A DNA stretch of 64,000 nt from Paenibacillus silvestris (GTDB lineage Bacteria; Bacillota; Bacilli; Paenibacillales; NBRC-103111): NCBI RefSeq assembly GCF_009882985.1, contig NZ_WTUZ01000010.1:682352-746351 (forward strand), in the 5' to 3' direction. The notes under the pieces are model-generated. The model was not told the DNA's origin. It saw only the letters and a program-made list of their open reading frames with translations, and ran no database searches. Position numbers and translations under genes: made by a program. This document shows, one piece after another, positions 28,215 through 36,670 of this stretch. Position 1 is the stretch's first letter. Each line of letters starts with the position of its first letter.

Positions 28215-28270
28215 CCTCCTAAGAGTTTTCCGTAGGAAAACTTACTTCGTAAGCATAAGCTAAGTTTTGC
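28215..28270 (-). repeat. Hairpin-SD repeat, best-preserved copy, in front of sigE
   Basis: In transcript order: AAAACTTA (28261-28268), GCTTATG, CTTACGAAGTAAG (itself able to fold), then AGTTTTCC-TAC-GGAAAACT (28224-28242, perfect 8-bp stem), then CTTAGGAGG and the sigE ATG. The middle TAAGTTTT can pair either upstream with AAAACTTA or downstream with GGAAAACT, so the two folds are mutually exclusive. It lies inside the spoIIGA-sigE transcript. Confidence 0.85.
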
Positions 28271-28309
28271 GTATGCAGAACAGACGACGTCGAAGATGCA
28301 ATGAAAGCG

Positions 28310-29233
28310 CTAACCAGCAGAAATTAATGCTGGATGAATAATCGCTTGATAGGTGCCGTCACTGCAAAGCTTGCCTCCGTCAAGTCCGATAAGCACCTTG
28401 GATGCTTCAATTCGCGTACTATTATGGGTAATCACCACCTTATCCGGTTTAATGGCCAGCATGAATTGGGTGTTCCGATTGACGCCTCTATAAGGTACTA
28501 GACGCAAGCGGTCCTGCCAAATAAACTCTTCTACACCCAAACCGCTAATGATTTGGTCAACATCAGCCGACCGAATCCGCTGCAGCCACTCTACAGGCAG
28601 TACATCGCCCCATTCCGACACTTCCATCACCATCACAGGGGTGCGCGTTAATGGATCATACAATTGATTTCCAGTATCAATTAATCCTTTACAAGAGGCC
28701 GTGTAGTCGCCTACATGAATCGTAACCTCCGCCACATAGGCGGTCAGCACCTCGCGTTGTTTTGAACTTTGCAGCACAGTTCTGAACCACCATAGCAAAG
28801 GAATAAGTAACAAGAGAACAAAGAGCACACTGCCAATTTGTATTTGGAACATGGCCACACCCGATTGGGTAAATACAATACCTTTCATCACATCAGAAGA
28901 CGAAGCAAGGACATAGTGGATACCAAACATCCCGCCAGCGACAGCAAAATTTACTAAGAGGAACGTTCCGAGGTTTCTTAATAAATTTTGTAAAGAACCG
29001 AACCCAAAAGCAGTCATAATCATCCCTATACAAAACATACATTTCACAGAAAATGTAAAAAGAAACAAAGGCATCGGCAAGAACATAATGACGACATAGG
29101 AGGCTCCTAAGAACGACGAACCTACGATTCTCCACCACTTGAACGATATTTTCCGCGTTTTGGCCGTTACGATCAGCATGGCCGCATCCATCAGAAAGTT
29201 CAGCAGGAAAATGAGATCCGCGTAGACGATCAC
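28310..29233 (-). CDS. spoIIGA: SpoIIGA, membrane aspartic protease that processes pro-sigma-E
   Basis: The 307-residue protein has five or six hydrophobic segments in its first 165 residues. A cytosolic aspartic protease domain follows, with the active-site Asp in CKGLIDTGNQLYDPLTRTPV (about residue 187). It cleaves the sigma-E pro-region on a signal (SpoIIR) from the forespore. The start codon is GTG with GGAGGTG 8 nt before it. It precedes sigE in the usual two-gene operon. A promoter with unusually wide spacing lies about 70 bp upstream. Confidence 0.95.
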   Translation of the reverse strand: MIVYADLIFLLNFLMDAAMLIVTAKTRKISFKWWRIVGSSFLGASYVVIMFLPMPLFLFTFSVKCMFCIGMIMTAFGFGSLQNLLRNLGTFLLVNFAVAGGMFGIHYVLASSSDVMKGIVFTQSGVAMFQIQIGSVLFVLLLLIPLLWWFRTVLQSSKQREVLTAYVAEVTIHVGDYTASCKGLIDTGNQLYDPLTRTPVMVMEVSEWGDVLPVEWLQRIRSADVDQIISGLGVEEFIWQDRLRLVPYRGVNRNTQFMLAIKPDKVVITHNSTRIEASKVLIGLDGGKLCSDGTYQAIIHPALISAG

Positions 29234-29301
29234 AATGTCCTCACCTCCATGATAGATGCTTTTTCAACCATTTTCCTGACGAAACTTTAAGGTTCTAAAT
29301 C

Positions 29302-29334
29302 AGTATAGGGCAATCCTAGTTCAAAGTCTGTCTA
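29302..29334 (-). promoter_or_regulatory. Candidate spoIIG promoter with about 21-bp spacer
   Basis: TAGACA (29329-29334) and TATACT (29302-29307) are separated by 21 bp. The B. subtilis spoIIG promoter is Spo0A-activated, uses sigma-A and has a 22-bp spacer, so the wide gap is suggestive. I found no clear TGTCGAA-type Spo0A box around it. Confidence 0.4.
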
Positions 29335-29408
29335 AACTTGCTAGTAGGCTTCTACTTTTTTTGTCAGTTGACGCGGCCTTTGGCTAACTAGAAAAGCCTT
29401 CAAAACAA

Positions 29409-29448
29409 CAAAAAACCGAAGCTCCTACATAGCGTAGGACTTCGGTCT
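29409..29448 (-). terminator. Terminator of the ftsA-ftsZ unit
   Basis: ACCGAAG-TCCTAC and GTAGGA-CTTCGGT form the stem, with TTTTTT on the minus strand. Confidence 0.88.
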
Positions 29449-29467
29449 CTTTACAAGTTTCGTGTAA

Positions 29468-30604
29468 TTATTTGTCGTTATTCCGCCCGCGATTGCGCAG
29501 GAACGTCGGAATATCCAATTGATCGTTGGATGGCTGTGAGCCAAATGGTTTGAGGTTGTTCAATCGGTCAGAAGAAACGGATGACGAGGATTGTGGCTGC
29601 TCTTGTTGCCCAGCTACGGGACGTTTGGCTGGTTGAGCATGCGGTGAAACTCTATGTTCGAAACCAGTAGCAATAACAGTTACCAGAATTTCGTCTTTGA
29701 GCTTGTCATCAATAACAGCACCGAAAATCATGTTCACTTCAATATCGGAAGCTGATGCCACGATATCTGCCGCTTCGTTGACTTCGTACAAGCTGAGGTT
29801 CACACCGCCTGTGATGTTCATCAGAACCCCACGAGCTCCTTCGATCGACGTCTCCAGTAGTGGCGAGGAAATCGCCTTTTTCGCTGCTTCAGCCGCACGA
29901 TTTTCCCCAGTTGCCACTCCAATTCCCATCAGGGCGGAGCCGCGTTCTGTCATGATTGTCTTCACATCGGCGAAGTCCAGGTTAATCAAACCAGGAACCG
30001 CGATCAAGTCGGAGATCCCTTGAACACCTTGACGAAGGACATTATCCGCTTCGCGGAAAGCTTCGAGCATAGGCGTCTTCTTATCTACGATTTCCAAAAG
30101 ACGGTCATTAGGAATAATAATAAGCGTGTCCACTTTCTCTTTCAATGCAGCAATCCCTTGCTCGGCTTGTAAAGAACGTTTGCGACCTTCAAATGTAAAC
30201 GGACGAGTAACAACACCAACCGTTAATGCGCCCACTTCTTTTGCGATTTCAGCAATGACAGGTGCAGCTCCAGTTCCAGTACCGCCACCCATTCCTGCAG
30301 TAACGAATACCATGTCTGCGCCGCGAAGCGTGTTCAGAATCATCTCCCTTGACTCTTCTGCCGCTTTCTTCCCGACATCTGGGTTTGCGCCTGCGCCAAG
30401 ACCACGCGTCAGTTTGTCCCCGATTTGTAATTTATGCACCGATTTGGAGAGATGTAAAGCTTGAGCATCCGTATTAACGGTAATAAACTCAACACCCTTA
30501 ACCCCGTTCTCGATCATTCGATTTACTGCATTACTACCGCCGCCACCAACACCGATGACCTTTATTTGAGCTAACTGTTCCATATCCATATCAAATTCAA
30601 ACAT
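29468..30604 (-). CDS. ftsZ: Cell division GTPase FtsZ
   Basis: FtsZ polymerises at mid-cell as the tubulin-like scaffold of division. The GTP-binding signature [10 protein letters not shown] is at about residues 104-113, after [16 protein letters not shown] near the start. The T7 loop region is [20 protein letters not shown] linker of about 50 residues rich in Gln and Ser leads to the C-terminal peptide [12 protein letters not shown] that binds FtsA and SepF. I prefer the ATG at 30604 (MFEFDMD); the ATG 9 bp upstream is only 2 nt from the AGGGGG site. It has 378 residues. It follows ftsA by about 30 bp. Confidence 0.97.
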   Translation of the reverse strand: MFEFDMDMEQLAQIKVIGVGGGGSNAVNRMIENGVKGVEFITVNTDAQALHLSKSVHKLQIGDKLTRGLGAGANPDVGKKAAEESREMILNTLRGADMVFVTAGMGGGTGTGAAPVIAEIAKEVGALTVGVVTRPFTFEGRKRSLQAEQGIAALKEKVDTLIIIPNDRLLEIVDKKTPMLEAFREADNVLRQGVQGISDLIAVPGLINLDFADVKTIMTERGSALMGIGVATGENRAAEAAKKAISSPLLETSIEGARGVLMNITGGVNLSLYEVNEAADIVASASDIEVNMIFGAVIDDKLKDEILVTVIATGFEHRVSPHAQPAKRPVAGQQEQPQSSSSVSSDRLNNLKPFGSQPSNDQLDIPTFLRNRGRNNDK

Positions 30605-30634
30605 GCGAGTCATATCCCCCTAACGTTGCGTTCA

Positions 30635-31882
30635 CTAAATAAATTCACTGAAAAAACTTTTTACACGTTCCAAAATACCAGGTTTTGAGCTCTCGGAGGA
30701 TTTTTTTGTTACTGGTTTTGATGCCACTTTCTTCGAGAAACCGGAATTCCGGTTCTTCATGTACTTGGAGACGAATTGTATGATACCAACACCACTTGTG
30801 TAAGAAGGATCACGCACTCCGATGAAATCAGGAACGGCAATACGAACAGACGTAGCGAGTTGAGCTTGTGCAATAGCGAGTACACCTGGCATACAAACGG
30901 TTCCGCCTGTGAGCACATACCCACCAGCTAAATCGCCATATCCCAGACGGTGCACTTCTGCACGTATCATTTGGAAAATTTCTTCAACGCGGGGCTCAAT
31001 AATATTCGCGAGATCAATCTGCGAAAACTCTTTCTCCACATTGCTTCCCATTCGTGTAACCTTAAACATTTGATCGGGGGCTGAGTCATCTACCGATGCG
31101 CAACCGTATTTCAGCTTTATTTTCTCTGCGATTTCAAGCTGAGTACGAAGGCCTATCGAGATATCATTGCTGATATACTCACCGCCGATTTGAATCGTTG
31201 ATGTGGCTGTCAGATTCCCTTGTTCAAACACAGCGATCGTCGCTGCACCTGCACCAACATCAACCAGTACTGTTCCAACTGCTTTCTCATCCTTGGAAAG
31301 AGCTAACTGTCCAGAGGCAAGCGACATCAAGATGAGGCCAGCGACTTTAAGTTCGGACTTTTCCACAACACGGATCAGATTATGTATCCCCGTCTTCGCG
31401 CCTGTGATTATCGTTGCTTCCACTTCTAAGCGAACGCCGATCATGCCGCGAGGATCGTTAATGCCTTCTTGTCCATCAACTAAGTATTGCTTAGGTACGA
31501 CTCCAATAATTTCACGTTCGGGAGGTAATGCGATGACTCTTGCCGCTTGAATAACACGATCAATATCCTCTTCCCCGATCTCTCGGTCTTCATTGGAAAC
31601 AGCGACAACACCGTGACTCGATTGAAGAGCAATATGATTACCTGAAATTCCTACGTAAACCTCGGAAATTTGTACGCCGACCATACGTTCAGCATGATCA
31701 ACAGCGCTCCGAATGGAGTTAACCGTTTGATCAATATCAACGATTGCGCCTTTACGAATACCCTCTGACTCGGCAGATCCCACACCTATTATATTAATGG
31801 TTCCATTAACAACTTCCCCAATAATAGCACGAACCTTGGATGTACCGATGTCTAAACTAACAATGATATCATTGTTGCTCAA
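30635..31882 (-). CDS. ftsA: Cell division protein FtsA
   Basis: An actin-like ATPase that anchors FtsZ to the membrane. Phosphate-binding loops are in VSLDIGTSKVRAIIGE (about residues 8-23) and VLVDVGAGAATIAVFEQG, with the adenosine motif in GGYVLTGGTVCMPGV. The C-terminal amphipathic helix is visible as GILERVKSFFSEFI. 415 residues. The start codon is TTG, with AGGAGGTG upstream at normal spacing. A 300-bp gap upstream holds a sigma-H-like promoter, so ftsAZ is likely a separate unit as in B. subtilis. Confidence 0.95.
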   Translation of the reverse strand: MSNNDIIVSLDIGTSKVRAIIGEVVNGTINIIGVGSAESEGIRKGAIVDIDQTVNSIRSAVDHAERMVGVQISEVYVGISGNHIALQSSHGVVAVSNEDREIGEEDIDRVIQAARVIALPPEREIIGVVPKQYLVDGQEGINDPRGMIGVRLEVEATIITGAKTGIHNLIRVVEKSELKVAGLILMSLASGQLALSKDEKAVGTVLVDVGAGAATIAVFEQGNLTATSTIQIGGEYISNDISIGLRTQLEIAEKIKLKYGCASVDDSAPDQMFKVTRMGSNVEKEFSQIDLANIIEPRVEEIFQMIRAEVHRLGYGDLAGGYVLTGGTVCMPGVLAIAQAQLATSVRIAVPDFIGVRDPSYTSGVGIIQFVSKYMKNRNSGFSKKVASKPVTKKSSESSKPGILERVKSFFSEFI

Positions 31883-31942
31883 GCCCCTGGCACCTCCTAT
31901 AACTTGGATAATATTGTGTTTACATTACAATTACATAAATAC

Positions 31943-31971
31943 GTATTCCACACAACCGCCATATTCCCTCT
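31943..31971 (-). promoter_or_regulatory. Candidate sigma-H promoter upstream of ftsA
   Basis: AGAGGGAAT (31963-31971) matches RNAGGAWWW at 8 of 9, and GTGGAATAC (31943-31951) matches RNNGAATWW at 8 of 9, with an 11-bp spacer. The rest of the divIB-ftsA gap (31883-32183) is AT-rich with T runs and no gene. B. subtilis ftsAZ has a sigma-H promoter used at sporulation onset, which supports the call. Confidence 0.5.
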
Positions 31972-32183
31972 TTTTTCAACATTTTTTTTAACGGAAACAA
32001 AGTCGTTTTTTTAAACAGTTAATTTTCAATAGATAGGGATAAATCTAGTCTAGTACTTGCTTGTACACTTCAATTGGCTAATAGAATTCTATTTAACCAT
32101 AAAACTAATTTTAACATTAATTTTCATGGTTGAGTAGTCCATTAAACCGTTTTTTTATCAGGAAGGACGCGCTATTTCTGGGA

Positions 32184-33074
32184 TTACGGTTTCGGGGTCG
32201 CTTTTGGCGTCGGCTTAGGTGTCGGCTTGCTCCCATCCTTGTTAGGATCGGGCGTTGGACTTACAGCTGCGTTGCTTCCAGCCTTTTGCCCGGACGTATT
32301 ATTCGTATCATTCTTCGTGTCTTCATTTGGCTCGAAAGGAGCATGATATTCTACTTCTAGCATTTTGATAACGCCGCTAGTAATATGATCCTCTTGTAAG
32401 CTTGCTATATAAGCAGGCAGATTGTCAATTTTCTCAGGTAAGTACGCAATCGTCGTGTACACTTCAAACTGGGATCTCGTGTACAGCTTGATTTTGTCGG
32501 GATACGGCTCCGACGGGTCCGGTTTGATTTCAGAAATGTCCGAGAGCGCACTCGCCGGAATTTCTCCAAGCACTTTACAAAGTGCTGCTTTATTCGGATC
32601 ACCGTCCGTCCACCCCGTCAAAATGGGCATATCCAGCGGGACACTGCTATCAGCAGGCAGTTCGACGATAGCCCCATCAGCAAGCACAGCTTGCTTTTTG
32701 CCATCTGCACCAATCTGGAAAGCAACCTTGGGATATTCCTGCACGGTAATGTAAACTTTACCTGGAAAATGCTTCTTCACCGTTGCTGTCTTAATCATGG
32801 GCAGAGATGAAATACGCTGTGTTACCGACTGGGAGCTGAAAGCAAAAAATCGGTCCCCAACAGCAACCTGACTAGCTTGTCCAATGGCTTCTGAGGTCAT
32901 GAGCTCATTTCCTTCAACTTCAATGACACTTACACGGCTTAGAGAAGACTGAAAGAACAAAATGACTAATATAATGATGAAAAAAATAAATAAGAAGATG
33001 AGCAATTTTCTATTGGTACGGGCTCGTGGCTTTGGAACGGGCGGCAGAGCGGGCACATTGCGGTCGTCAGACAA
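32184..33074 (-). CDS. divIB: Cell division protein DivIB/FtsQ
   Basis: A bitopic septal protein of the DivIB-FtsL-DivIC complex. A basic, proline-rich cytosolic tail of about 24 residues is followed by one membrane helix (LLIFLFIFFIIILVILFF), a POTRA domain (about 47-120, VSVIEVEGNELMTSEAIGQAS) and the beta domain. The end, after about residue 250, is low-complexity with repeated PTPKPTPKA units. A TTG start at 33074 (SDDRNVPALPP) has AGGTGG 8 nt upstream; a GTG 12 bp earlier would overlap that site. About 296 residues. Confidence 0.9.
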   Translation of the reverse strand: MSDDRNVPALPPVPKPRARTNRKLLIFLFIFFIIILVILFFQSSLSRVSVIEVEGNELMTSEAIGQASQVAVGDRFFAFSSQSVTQRISSLPMIKTATVKKHFPGKVYITVQEYPKVAFQIGADGKKQAVLADGAIVELPADSSVPLDMPILTGWTDGDPNKAALCKVLGEIPASALSDISEIKPDPSEPYPDKIKLYTRSQFEVYTTIAYLPEKIDNLPAYIASLQEDHITSGVIKMLEVEYHAPFEPNEDTKNDTNNTSGQKAGSNAAVSPTPDPNKDGSKPTPKPTPKATPKP

Positions 33075-33202
33075 GATGGGCACCACCTAATAGTTTCGAA
33101 TGAAGGTTAAAATTTACAGTCTTGTATGTAACCAGTCGCATGAAACCGTGAATCCCCGCCTGTATCCAGGAAGGGATGCGCGGAAATCATTCAATTGTTC
33201 GC

Positions 33203-34471
33203 TTACTCACTTGGAACAGGAGATTGTCGATGCACGGAAGCACCCAATCTTGAAAGCATATGTTCAATTCTATCATAGCCTCTATCAATATGATGAATTT
33301 GCTCAACGATCGTCGTACCATGCGCAGCCAGACCGGCGATAACAAGTGCTGCGCCAGCACGCAAATCCGTCGCCTCCACTGTCGCTCCATATAACCTAGG
33401 AACGCCTCGAATAAAGGCTGAACTCATATCCACACGGATATCTGCCCCCATACGGGACAATTCATCTACGTGTTTGAATCTACCTTCGAATATCGTTTCT
33501 TTCATTACGCTCATCCCGTCTGCTAATGATAGCAGCACCATGACCTGTGATTGCAAGTCAGTTGGAAAGGATGGATGCGGCGAAGTCACAATACGTTCGA
33601 CGGCCTTCGGTCTAGTCGGACAGCTTACATGTATTATATCACCGTCAGAGATGATTTGAACACCTGCGCGCTTAAGGACATGGATCACAGAGGTTAAATG
33701 AGCAGGGTTAACCTTTTCTAAGGTAATGCTCCCTTTCGTTGCAGCAGCAGCCACCATAAAGGTTCCGGCCACAATACGGTCAGGGATGATGCGATAGGTG
33801 CAAGGTGAAAGAGTTTCCACACCACGAATGGTGATGGTATCTGTTCCTGCCCCAATAATGTCGGCGCCCATGGCGTTCAGGAAGTTCTGCAAATCCTGAA
33901 TCTCCGGTTCGCGGGCCGCATTATAAATCGTTGTGATGCCTTCCGCTTTCACAGCAGCCATCATGATGTTTTCCGTAGCTCCGACGCTCGGAAAATCAAG
34001 AACGATTTCACTGCCATGAAGTGATTCGGCTGTGCAAACAATTTTGTTTGCGAATTCTTCGATGTTGGCTCCTAAAGCCTGCAGCCCTTTCAGGTGCAAA
34101 TCGATTTTGCGTTCGCCGATTGCGCAGCCTCCGGGTTGATACACGGTGACACTGCCAAATCTAGCGAGCAGCGGTCCCATTAGAAAGATGGAAGAACGCA
34201 TCTGCCCCATCAATTCTTCTGGAATATGCGAGGAATTAGCTGTGGATGTTGTAATGGATACCGTATCCCCTTGCTGTTCGGCACGGCAGCCCAGCGCACG
34301 TAGAATGCGCAGCATGGTGTCGATATCGAGCAAATTAGGAACATTGTTTAGAGTATGAGTGCCGCTAGCCAGGATGCATGCTGCTAAGATTGGTAATGCG
34401 GCGTTTTTAGCGCCGTGTATCTGGATGGCTCCCGTGAGAGGTCTTCCACCTTCGATAACGAGCTTCTCCAA
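33203..34471 (-). CDS. murA: UDP-N-acetylglucosamine 1-carboxyvinyltransferase
   Basis: MurA adds enolpyruvate to UDP-GlcNAc, the first committed step of peptidoglycan synthesis. The active-site Cys, target of fosfomycin, is in VYQPGGCAIGERKID (about residue 115). KNAALPILAA near residue 21 is the conserved Lys-Asn pair. It has 422 residues. It lies between murB and divIB in the dcw cluster; B. subtilis has its murA genes elsewhere. The 116-bp gap to divIB shows no further gene. Confidence 0.96.
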   Translation of the reverse strand: MEKLVIEGGRPLTGAIQIHGAKNAALPILAACILASGTHTLNNVPNLLDIDTMLRILRALGCRAEQQGDTVSITTSTANSSHIPEELMGQMRSSIFLMGPLLARFGSVTVYQPGGCAIGERKIDLHLKGLQALGANIEEFANKIVCTAESLHGSEIVLDFPSVGATENIMMAAVKAEGITTIYNAAREPEIQDLQNFLNAMGADIIGAGTDTITIRGVETLSPCTYRIIPDRIVAGTFMVAAAATKGSITLEKVNPAHLTSVIHVLKRAGVQIISDGDIIHVSCPTRPKAVERIVTSPHPSFPTDLQSQVMVLLSLADGMSVMKETIFEGRFKHVDELSRMGADIRVDMSSAFIRGVPRLYGATVEATDLRAGAALVIAGLAAHGTTIVEQIHHIDRGYDRIEHMLSRLGASVHRQSPVPSE

Positions 34472-34486
34472 AGTTCCACCTCCGAT

Positions 34487-35392
34487 TTACCTCTCACCCA
34501 TCACCAAAACTTCCGGTACTAGCGATATGCCGTACTGATTCTGTACGATCTGCTGTACTTCTGCGATGAGAGTGAGAACGTCCTCGGCTTTAGCATCTCC
34601 GGTGTTCACAATGAAATTGGCGTGCAGCGTGGAGATTTGTGCTCCACCGACACGTTTGCCTTTCAGGCCAGCCTCTTCGATGAGCTTTGCGGCGAATCCC
34701 CCTGCGGGGTTGCGGAAAACACTTCCAGCACAAGCTAATTGAAGCGGTTGTGTGCGAAGACGCCGATCCCGGTAAGCCGCCATGGCTCCCGCGATTTCTT
34801 TGCGTTCTCCAACCTGTAATTCAAAGACAGCTTCTGTGACTATGCCGGGTAGAGTGTGCAGAATAGAATGCCGATAAGCATACTGCAAATCCTCTGCCTG
34901 CATCGTGACCAATTCCCCTGTGTCCAGGATGACTTCAGCCTGCTTGAGTATGCGTGACACATCGGACCCGTGAGCCCCTGCATTCATGTAGACGGCGCCT
35001 CCCACAGAACCGGGAATGCCCGAAGCAAACTCCAGTCCGGTTAAACCTTCCTTGGCCGCTAGCACAGACAATTTAATGAACGAATAGGAACCGCCCGCAT
35101 AAACGGTTGCACCATCAAAGCGCAAAGTTTCCAGCGCAGAGCCAAGTTTGATAACTACCCCTCTAATTCCTTTGTCACTGACAAGTAAGTTAGAGCCTCG
35201 ACCGATAATCGTCCATGGTACTCCACGTTGATGCAGGAAGCGGATGACCGCTGCAACCTGCTCCTTCGTGTTTGGGAGGATAAGGCAATCGGCCGGACCA
35301 CCGATTTTCCAAGTCGTATAAGGGGCTAGTCGCTCATTCGTTCGAATCTCGCCAATATTTGCTGCCTTTAAGTCGGATATTAACTGCTGCAT
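34487..35392 (-). CDS. murB: UDP-N-acetylenolpyruvoylglucosamine reductase
   Basis: MurB reduces the MurA product to UDP-MurNAc using NADPH and FAD. FAD-binding signatures are APYTTWKIGGPADCLILP (about 27-44) and GRGSNLLVSDKGIRG. The C-terminal domain has CAGSVFRNPAGGFAAKLIEEAGLKG, with the catalytic Ser, and the type II lineage length of 301 residues. I start at the ATG at 35392 (MQQLISDLK), preceded by AAGGAGG; the frame extends 24 bp upstream without support. It follows murG by about 200 bp. Confidence 0.96.
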   Translation of the reverse strand: MQQLISDLKAANIGEIRTNERLAPYTTWKIGGPADCLILPNTKEQVAAVIRFLHQRGVPWTIIGRGSNLLVSDKGIRGVVIKLGSALETLRFDGATVYAGGSYSFIKLSVLAAKEGLTGLEFASGIPGSVGGAVYMNAGAHGSDVSRILKQAEVILDTGELVTMQAEDLQYAYRHSILHTLPGIVTEAVFELQVGERKEIAGAMAAYRDRRLRTQPLQLACAGSVFRNPAGGFAAKLIEEAGLKGKRVGGAQISTLHANFIVNTGDAKAEDVLTLIAEVQQIVQNQYGISLVPEVLVMGER

Positions 35393-35592
35393 GGGAAAAC
35401 CTCCTTCACAGAACATAGGGCGAAATTATCGGCAAATCTTAAGCTCCATAATTTCAATAATACGGACCAAGTCGAAGATGGCCGGGCTTCAAACTTTGGC
35501 GCCATATCAAGCCTTAGGTGTCTGTCACGGTTATAGTATAGTTTATGTAAAATCGGATAGAGTGTGACAATCGCCTATTCGCTTTCGAAAAA

Positions 35593-36663
35593 CTAACGCG
35601 ATAAGCTGTAGGATTCAATCAATTTAACGATCGCAGCAACAGCGTCGCTGTCGTTACGGGATTGCATAGCTGCTTTATAAGTTTCTCTGTTTGCGTAGAG
35701 AGCCTCCAAGCGCGTTTGCAGCGATTCTGCTGTAAGTTCATCTTCTTGCATAACATCCGCATAGCCGGCTTTCTGAAACGACTTGGCGTTCAGAATCTGA
35801 TCACCACGGCTCGCTTGCAAAGATAACGGAATAAGCAGCATTGGTTTTTCCAATACCAAAAACTCATAGATAGATGTAGCCCCTGCACGGGAAATCACAA
35901 GATCTGTAATGGCTAATACATCCGGGAGTTCTTCATTCAAGTACTCAAACTGTTTATATCCACGCGTACCTGCCAATTCTGCCGCAATGTTGCCTTTCCC
36001 GCACAGGTGAACAATTTGAAATTGTTCCAGTAAACGAGGCAGGTTTCCTCTGACTGCTTGGTTGATCACCTGTGAGCCCAGGCTTCCCCCCATGATCAAA
36101 ATAACAGGTTTCTGTTTATGAAAATCGCAAAGCTGGTAGCCTTGGGAGGCTTTCCCGCTTCGTATATGTTCGCGAATGGGTAACCCGGTAAGAACTGCTT
36201 TTTCTTTGTTGACGTGCTGCATAGACTCTGGAAAGGTTACACAAACTTTCGTTGCCAAAGGAATCGATATTTTGTTAGCAAGTCCTGGCGTCATGTCGGA
36301 TTCATGGATAATGACAGGTACCTTGTTCATACGGCTGCCCAAAACCACCGGGACGGAAACGAACCCGCCCTTCGAAAAGACGATGGCGGGCTTCAGGCGA
36401 CGGAGCAATCTATAAGATTCATACACACCTTTCATCACTCTAAAAGGGTCTTTGAAATTTTTGAGATCAAAATATCGACGCAATTTCCCAGATGATATCG
36501 GGTAAAAAGGAACACCTTCGCGCTCGATGATGTCTTTCTCGATGCCTGTTGCCGAGCCTATGTATTTAATTTCCCAACCTAACTCTTTCAGCTTATGCAT
36601 CAGAGCAATGTTAGGCGTAACATGTCCTGCGGAGCCTCCTCCGGTGAAGACAATTGTTTTCAT
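35593..36663 (-). CDS. murG: Undecaprenyl-PP-MurNAc-pentapeptide GlcNAc transferase
   Basis: MurG adds GlcNAc to lipid I to form lipid II on the inner membrane face. It has 356 residues with two Rossmann domains. The N-terminal loop is TGGGSAGHVTPNIAL (about 7-21); the second glycine-rich loop is IMGGSLGSQVIN; the UDP-GlcNAc-binding region is VISRAGATSIYEFLVLEKP. It is 8 bp downstream of ftsW. The roughly 200-bp gap after it, before murB, holds no gene; I see AT-rich sequence with TATACT-like -10 candidates but no convincing -35. Confidence 0.96.
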   Translation of the reverse strand: MKTIVFTGGGSAGHVTPNIALMHKLKELGWEIKYIGSATGIEKDIIEREGVPFYPISSGKLRRYFDLKNFKDPFRVMKGVYESYRLLRRLKPAIVFSKGGFVSVPVVLGSRMNKVPVIIHESDMTPGLANKISIPLATKVCVTFPESMQHVNKEKAVLTGLPIREHIRSGKASQGYQLCDFHKQKPVILIMGGSLGSQVINQAVRGNLPRLLEQFQIVHLCGKGNIAAELAGTRGYKQFEYLNEELPDVLAITDLVISRAGATSIYEFLVLEKPMLLIPLSLQASRGDQILNAKSFQKAGYADVMQEDELTAESLQTRLEALYANRETYKAAMQSRNDSDAVAAIVKLIESYSLSR

Positions 36664-36670
36664 TCCCTTG

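Noticed and set aside
35417-35592. Promoter in the murG-murB gap
   Set aside because: TATACT and CATAAACT occur in the AT-rich gap, but no matching -35 at proper spacing was seen for sigma-A or sigma-E.
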